DNA of 10,802 nucleotides, taken from assembly GCA_023266455.1 (NCBI GenBank), contig JAHFQD010000030.1:1-10802 (forward strand), given 5' to 3'. This document shows, piece after piece, positions 7,016 to 10,802 of this stretch. The translations under genes were made by a program, and so were the position numbers. Every line of letters starts with the position of its first letter. Within the stretch, counting starts at the first letter, position 1. The notes beneath the pieces were generated by a model that did no database searches, was not told the origin of the DNA, and saw only the letters and a program-made list of their open reading frames with translations. Origin of the DNA: Candidatus Muproteobacteria bacterium (GTDB lineage Bacteria; Pseudomonadota; Gammaproteobacteria; Acidiferrobacterales; Sulfurifustaceae).

Positions 7016-7059
7016 AAAAAGCGTCGCTCGGCGCAAGCTTCTTCCTTTTGCGACAGCGA
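7016..7059 (-). terminator. Probable rho-independent terminator of the rsmI-rnpB unit
   Basis: On the minus strand an imperfect hairpin (arms 7048-7059 and 7024-7036; two 5-bp helices around a small internal loop) is followed by CGC and five T (7016-7020). It lies about 150 bases beyond the rnpB 3' end and abuts the -35 of the mraZ promoter, where it would insulate the dcw operon from upstream transcription. The stem is imperfect and the T-tract short, so strength is uncertain. Confidence 0.45.
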
Positions 7060-7211
7060 GTTACGGATGGTGGGATAGCGACAACGTGGTCAAACGCGGT
7101 AAAGCGTCCGATATGGGGTGTTTAATACAATTTGTTATGCGATTTTTATGGATATAAGTGTAATAAAAACATGTAAATACGAAATAAACTTAATGTGAAT
7201 ATTAAAGAATA
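7060..7211. other. Gene-free spacer between mraZ control region and rnpB
   Basis: No protein-coding frame here is convincing. The part at 7122-7211 is strikingly AT-rich compared with everything around it. It directly follows the rnpB 3' end, so it would be the rnpB precursor trailer if the terminator at 7016-7059 is used. A 9-base copy of ATGGGGTGT (7113-7121) repeats the sequence next to the mraZ -35 (7002-7010). I see no tRNA or other RNA gene that I can name. Confidence 0.5.
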
Positions 7212-7571
7212 TGGAGTCGGCCGGTAAGCCGGGTTCTGTCGAGGACAACCATTCTTCTAGGGCACGCGTCGCCACGTACCTCCTGCGGCCAACCCGGGAA
7301 CGGTGCGAGCAGCACCATTGTTCCCCTATTCGGCCTTGCTCCAAGTGGGGTTTGCCCTGCCACGCGTGTTGCCACGCGCGCGGTGCGCTCTTACCGCACC
7401 ATTTCACCCTTACCTGTCTCTCGAATTAAATCGGGAAACGTCGGCGGTATATTTTCTGTGGCACTTTCCGTCGGCTCGCGCCGCCCAGGCGTTACCTGGC
7501 ACTTTGCCCTATGGAGCCCGGACTTTCCTCTATGCCTGTTACCAAGCACAGCGATTGTCTGGCCGACTCCG
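7212..7571 (-). ncRNA. rnpB: RNase P RNA component, bacterial A type
   Basis: Catalytic RNA that removes the 5' leader from pre-tRNAs with protein RnpA. The ends pair as helix P1: GGAGTCGGCC (7570-7561 on the minus strand) with GGCCGACTCC (7222-7213). Conserved blocks in order are AGAGGAAAGTCCGGGCTCC, GTGCCAGGTAACGCC, GTGCCACAGAAA, CAGGTAAGGGTGAAA, GGTGCGGTAAGAGCGCACC, GGAGCAAGGCCGAATAGGGG, and near the 3' end CGACAGAACCCGGCTTAC. P3 is a short 8-bp hairpin closed by GTAA. The length of about 360 nt is normal. Exact mature ends are estimated from P1. It lies 20 bases after the rsmI stop on the same strand, so read-through from rsmI may add to its own promoter. Confidence 0.97.
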
Positions 7572-7577
7572 CTGGCG

Positions 7578-7583
7578 ATTATA
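7578..7583 (-). promoter_or_regulatory. rnpB -10 promoter element
   Basis: A perfect TATAAT on the minus strand ends seven bases before the inferred 5' end of rnpB, which is the right distance for a start at about 7570. No good -35 lies at 16-18 bases spacing. The -35 region falls at the very end of rsmI coding sequence. This is moderately secure because the 5' end implied by helix P1 agrees with it. Confidence 0.65.
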
Positions 7584-7591
7584 CCGCGCTG

Positions 7592-8443
7592 TCAGCGTTC
7601 GATCGGGGTTTTTAATGCCAGCGCGCGTCGATAGAGTTTATTTTTCGGCACGCCGGTGATGCGCGCTGTTAATTCCGACGCCTGGCTCACCGGTAAGGCT
7701 TCCAAAAGAATGTGCAGCACGCGATCGGCTTCGGCCGAGTCTTCTACGGTTTCGGCGCGCGCCGCGCCGCGCACCACGATCACGAATTCGCCGAGTCGTT
7801 GTTCTTCGTGGCGATCGATCCACGCGACCAATTCCGCCAACGTACCGATACGCACAGTTTCGAACTGCTTCGTCAATTCGCGCGCGATGGTGGCTTCGCG
7901 TTCGCCGCCGAAGATATCCAACATATCTTGCAAAGATTCCACGATGCGATGCGGCGCTTCGTAAAAAATCGACGTGCGCGACTCGCCGCGTAAACGCTCG
8001 AGCGCGACACGGCGCGCGACCGAGCGCGGCGGCAAAAAACCCTCGAAGTTGAAATGATCGGACGGCACCCCCGAGACCGACAACGCCGCGATCAACGCGC
8101 TGGCGCCGGGAATCGGTACCACCGGAATGTTGGCTTCATGCGCAGCGCGCACTAGCAAATAACCGGGATCACTAATCAGCGGGGTACCCGCGTCGCTGAT
8201 CAATGCGATAGACTTGCCGTCGCGGAGCCGTTCGATCAAACGCGTTATTTGATTGCGTTCATTATGCTCATGGAAAGCGATCATCTCGGTATGAATACCA
8301 AAATGGCGCAACAACTTACCGCTGTGACGCGTATCCTCGGCGGCGATGTAATCCGTGGTGGACAGCACACGGATCGCGCGCGCCGTCATATCCTCGAGAT
8401 TGCCGATCGGTGTGGCCACGACGTAGAGTGTGGCGTTCGACAT
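7592..8443 (-). CDS. rsmI: 16S rRNA (cytidine(1402)-2'-O)-methyltransferase RsmI
   Basis: SAM-dependent tetrapyrrole-methylase-fold enzyme that 2'-O-methylates C1402 of 16S rRNA, the same nucleotide that RsmH methylates on N4. It has 283 residues (E. coli 286). Motifs: LYVVATPIGNLEDMT (6-20), AAEDTRHSGKLL (34-45), the SAM-pocket SDAGTPLISDPG (83-94), PIPGASALIAALSVSG (110-125), FEGFLPP, and FYEAPHRI. The ATG at 8443 is preceded by GGAG five bases upstream and starts at the family N-terminus. The frame is open to 8608, but that extension runs through lpoA sequence and is rejected. It diverges from lpoA across 62 bases and is followed closely by rnpB. Confidence 0.97.
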   Translation of the reverse strand: MSNATLYVVATPIGNLEDMTARAIRVLSTTDYIAAEDTRHSGKLLRHFGIHTEMIAFHEHNERNQITRLIERLRDGKSIALISDAGTPLISDPGYLLVRAAHEANIPVVPIPGASALIAALSVSGVPSDHFNFEGFLPPRSVARRVALERLRGESRTSIFYEAPHRIVESLQDMLDIFGGEREATIARELTKQFETVRIGTLAELVAWIDRHEEQRLGEFVIVVRGAARAETVEDSAEADRVLHILLEALPVSQASELTARITGVPKNKLYRRALALKTPIER

Positions 8444-8505
8444 GGGTACTCCGTTTTTTCGATCCCAACGGTTGCATTGTAAATAGATTGCGAATGGTTT
8501 CCTGC
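8444..8505. promoter_or_regulatory. Divergent rsmI / lpoA intergenic region
   Basis: These 62 bases must hold, or lie close to, promoters for both directions. The best single hit is TACAAT on the minus strand (8476-8481), a possible -10 for rsmI without a good -35. For lpoA only weak matches are visible. Confidence refers to the presence of promoters, not to these elements. Confidence 0.35.
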
Positions 8506-10440
8506 ATGAAAGCGATGAAATGGCAGCGATTAGTTTTCGCCGGAATGATATCGGCCGCGATGCTGACGGGCTGTCAAACCGGACGCCTGGGCGCACCCGG
8601 CGAACCACGCGCGACGCCGGCGACCATGGAAACCGCCGAGAAAGCCGAACACGAAGGTCAGTACGTGGTCGCGGCGCGCGAATACATGCGTCTGGCGGCC
8701 ACGGTAAAATCGCCGCAAAAACAGAACAACGAATTACGCGCGGTGGAAGCGTTGATCAAGGCGGGACAATCCGCGGAGGCACGTTCGCTGCTGCGCAGCA
8801 TCGACGTCACCGGTTTGGATTCGTCGTTTCAAGCACGCAAACGGATTATGGACGCGCGTCTGCTGTCGCTCGAAGGCGCGCACGAAAAAGCCATTCGCAC
8901 CCTCGACGAAGCGGCGAAAGCGCGCAATCTCAACCCGAGTTTATTGGCCGATATTTATCTCGCGCGTTCGCAGGCAGAACAAGCGCTCGATAATCCCATC
9001 GGCGCGGTGCGCAATTTGATCTCGCGCGAATCGCTGCTGGTCAGCAAAGAAACCCTAACCAGCAATCAAACGCAAATCTGGAACATTCTCAGCGCGCTGC
9101 CGCGCGCAAGACTAGCGAGCGAACGTCAGTTGACCGGCGATACCGTGCTCGGCGGTTGGATCGATCTCGCGCTTACCAAAATCGACAACGCCGGTAATCG
9201 CCAACGTCTAGAAGACGCGCTGGCGCAATGGCGCGCGCTGAATTTAAAACACCCCGCGTCTGAATCTCTGGTCGGATCGATGACGAAATCGTCGACGGAC
9301 ATCATCGGCCATATCGACCGGATCGCGCTGCTGCTGCCGCTGTCGTCGCCCTACGCCGTCGCTGCCGACGCGGTGCGCGAAGGTTTCCTGGCGATGGACA
9401 AAGCCAACACGAATAAAGACAAACCTACCATCCAGATCTACGACGTCGGCGCCGACGCGGCGCGCATACCCGAGATTTATAAAACGGCAGTCAAAGACGG
9501 CGCGCAATTGGTGGTTGGGCCGTTAGGACGAGAAGCCGCGGAAAACCTCGTGCGCAACGGCGGCGTATCAGTGCCGACTTTGTTGCTGTCGCACATCGAC
9601 GATGAACCGACGCAACCGGCGTTGCTATTCCAATTCGGTTTACCGCCAGAACAAGAGGCGCGCCAAGTCGCCGAGCGCGCGTACTTGGACGGACATCGCC
9701 AAGCAGCGGTGCTCTATCCGCAAAATGCCTGGGGCGAGCGCATGATGAACGCGTTCGTGTCGAGCTGGCAGCGACTCGGCGGCATCGTCGTCTCCAGCCA
9801 GACCTATGTCGAAGATCAACCGGATCAATCCGAAACGATCAAACAATTACTGAATATGAATTACAGCTTCGCGCGCAAAGAGCGGCTGGAGAAAGTCTTA
9901 CGCGCGCGCATCCCGACCGAGCGTTACTACGCGCGGCCGCGTCAGGATATCGATTTCATTTTTCTCGCCGCCGACGCCCCACGTGGACGGCTGATCAAAC
10001 CGCAACTCAACTTTTTCCAAGCCAGCCAAGTACCAGTGTATTCCACGTCGCATATCTTCACTGGCAAAGTCGACCCGCTGCACGATAGCGATTTAGACGG
10101 CATCATCTTCGGCGACATGCCGTGGATGTTGGCCAACGATCCCAAAACGCAGCAGTTGCGGCAGACGTTGCAAAGCGGTTGGCCGCACGCACGCAGCGAT
10201 CTCGATCGGCTCTACGCGCTCGGGATGGACAGCTACGCGATCTTGCCGCAGCTCAACCGCATCAGCACCGAAACCGGCGTGCGTTTCAATGGCGTCACCA
10301 GCGGTCTGTCGCTGGACCCCGCGGGCAAACTGCAACGTAGCTTGATCTGGGCTCGCTTCAACCGAGGCGCACCGAAATTGATCGACAATTCGCTGTCGCG
10401 CCCGGCGCTGGAACTCGAGCCGGCGCCCGCGGGTCGCTGA
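8506..10440 (+). CDS. lpoA: Outer-membrane lipoprotein LpoA, activator of PBP1A
   Basis: Lipoprotein that reaches through the periplasm from the outer membrane and stimulates the bifunctional peptidoglycan synthase PBP1A. From the ATG at 8506 it has 644 residues (E. coli about 678). There is a short basic start, a hydrophobic stretch and the lipobox LTGC, which places the acylated cysteine at residue 23. The N-terminal domain (about 30-260) is helical with TPR-like repeats (EYMRLAATVKSPQKQN, LLADIYLARSQAEQAL). From RIALLLPLSSPYAVAADAV (about 270) it is the LppC domain with a type I periplasmic-binding fold, including LVVGPLGREAAENLV, AAVLYPQNAWGERM and LDGIIFGDMPWML. Residues after the cysteine (QTG) carry no Asp at +2, consistent with outer-membrane sorting. 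ATGs at 8494 and 8515 are alternatives; none has a good SD, and all keep the signal peptide. Confidence 0.95.
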   Translation: MKAMKWQRLVFAGMISAAMLTGCQTGRLGAPGEPRATPATMETAEKAEHEGQYVVAAREYMRLAATVKSPQKQNNELRAVEALIKAGQSAEARSLLRSIDVTGLDSSFQARKRIMDARLLSLEGAHEKAIRTLDEAAKARNLNPSLLADIYLARSQAEQALDNPIGAVRNLISRESLLVSKETLTSNQTQIWNILSALPRARLASERQLTGDTVLGGWIDLALTKIDNAGNRQRLEDALAQWRALNLKHPASESLVGSMTKSSTDIIGHIDRIALLLPLSSPYAVAADAVREGFLAMDKANTNKDKPTIQIYDVGADAARIPEIYKTAVKDGAQLVVGPLGREAAENLVRNGGVSVPTLLLSHIDDEPTQPALLFQFGLPPEQEARQVAERAYLDGHRQAAVLYPQNAWGERMMNAFVSSWQRLGGIVVSSQTYVEDQPDQSETIKQLLNMNYSFARKERLEKVLRARIPTERYYARPRQDIDFIFLAADAPRGRLIKPQLNFFQASQVPVYSTSHIFTGKVDPLHDSDLDGIIFGDMPWMLANDPKTQQLRQTLQSGWPHARSDLDRLYALGMDSYAILPQLNRISTETGVRFNGVTSGLSLDPAGKLQRSLIWARFNRGAPKLIDNSLSRPALELEPAPAGR

Positions 10441-10802
10441 TGCCTGGTCGTCGCGAGACGTCGGCGCAACGCACCGGTCGCTCAGCGGAAGAATCGGCTT
10501 GCCGCTACCTAGAAGCAGAAGGGTTAGTACTCGTCACCCGTAACTACCGCTGCCGTTGGGGTGAAATCGATATCGTCATGCACGACGGCGCGACCGTGGT
10601 TTTCGTCGAAGTAAGGCAGCGCCGCACCGACGACTTCGGCACCCCGGCCGAAACCGTGACCGCCGCCAAGCAAACCCGTCTACGCACCACGGCCGAGCAT
10701 TATCTGCAAAATTACCCGAAGGAGTCCCAAAAGCCGTGCCGTTTTGATATCGTAGCCATCAACGGTAGCGACCAACGGATCGACTGGTTGCGCGACGCAT
10801 TT
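10440..10802 (+). CDS. yraN: YraN family protein (UPF0102, endonuclease-like fold), 3' end cut by window
   Basis: The family has a restriction-endonuclease-like fold and no firmly established biochemical role. It usually follows lpoA in gammaproteobacteria. 121 codons are visible with no stop, against 131 residues in E. coli, so only the last few residues are missing. Recognisable parts: GRSAEESACRYLEAEG (14-29), TRNYRCRWGEIDIV (33-46), the nuclease-like core FVEVRQRR, FGTPAETVTAAKQ, and FDIVAI near the end, followed by WLRDAF. The E...D...EVR/Q arrangement matches the PD-(D/E)XK-like core, with Q where the third position is often K or Y in relatives. The ATG shares one base with the lpoA stop (TGATG), so it is co-translated with lpoA. 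Confidence 0.93.
   Translation, partial: MPGRRETSAQRTGRSAEESACRYLEAEGLVLVTRNYRCRWGEIDIVMHDGATVVFVEVRQRRTDDFGTPAETVTAAKQTRLRTTAEHYLQNYPKESQKPCRFDIVAINGSDQRIDWLRDAF

Noticed and set aside
7135..7659. Small open frames on both strands over the rnpB region
   Set aside because: They coincide with the conserved RNase P RNA blocks; the conservation is explained by RNA structure, not by protein.
1..10802. A new defence, mobile or biosynthetic system
   Set aside because: Every long conserved frame belongs to a known housekeeping family, and no integrase, transposase, nuclease module or toxin-antitoxin pair is visible. The only foreign-looking DNA is the 136-bp block before ftsL.

Overview
The window reads as a chromosomal housekeeping segment of a gammaproteobacterium with moderately high G+C. 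The case for this is a dcw (division and cell wall) cluster in the order mraZ-rsmH-ftsL-ftsI-murE-murF-mraY, an A-type RNase P RNA gene, and an rsmI / lpoA-yraN divergent pair. LpoA is a largely gammaproteobacterial protein, and from memory the same neighbourhood (mraZ, rnpB, rsmI, lpoA, yraN) occurs in Pseudomonas. The MurE DNPR motif points to meso-diaminopimelate peptidoglycan. I cannot name the genus.

Layout: positions 1-6913 hold the start of the dcw cluster on the minus strand, read right to left: mraZ, rsmH, ftsL, ftsI, murE, murF and the first 176 codons of mraY, which runs off the left edge. From ftsL onward every junction overlaps by 1-4 bases (ATGA or TAATG), so this is one translationally coupled operon. 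Positions 6914-7060 carry its control region: a sigma70-type promoter, four 10-bp-spaced MraZ boxes at the predicted transcription start, and a probable terminator for the upstream unit. Positions 7212-7571 are rnpB and 7592-8443 rsmI, both minus strand. From 8444 to the right edge the genes are on the plus strand: lpoA, then yraN overlapping its stop and cut by the window end.

The genes converge on envelope growth. MurE, MurF and MraY make and load the peptidoglycan precursor. FtsI cross-links it at the septum, with FtsL as its regulatory partner. LpoA is the outer-membrane activator of PBP1A. RsmH and RsmI both methylate C1402 of 16S rRNA, so the two enzymes for one nucleotide are encoded close together.

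I found no defence system, prophage or other new multi-gene system. The most unusual stretch is the 186-nt interval between rsmH and ftsL. It contains three consecutive hairpins bracketed by an exact 8-bp direct repeat and looks like a small REP/MITE-like insertion. Removing it on paper joins an ATGA-coupled start at the rsmH stop in frame to ftsL. As it stands, the old start opens a 65-codon leader whose stop codon falls almost on the present ftsL start.
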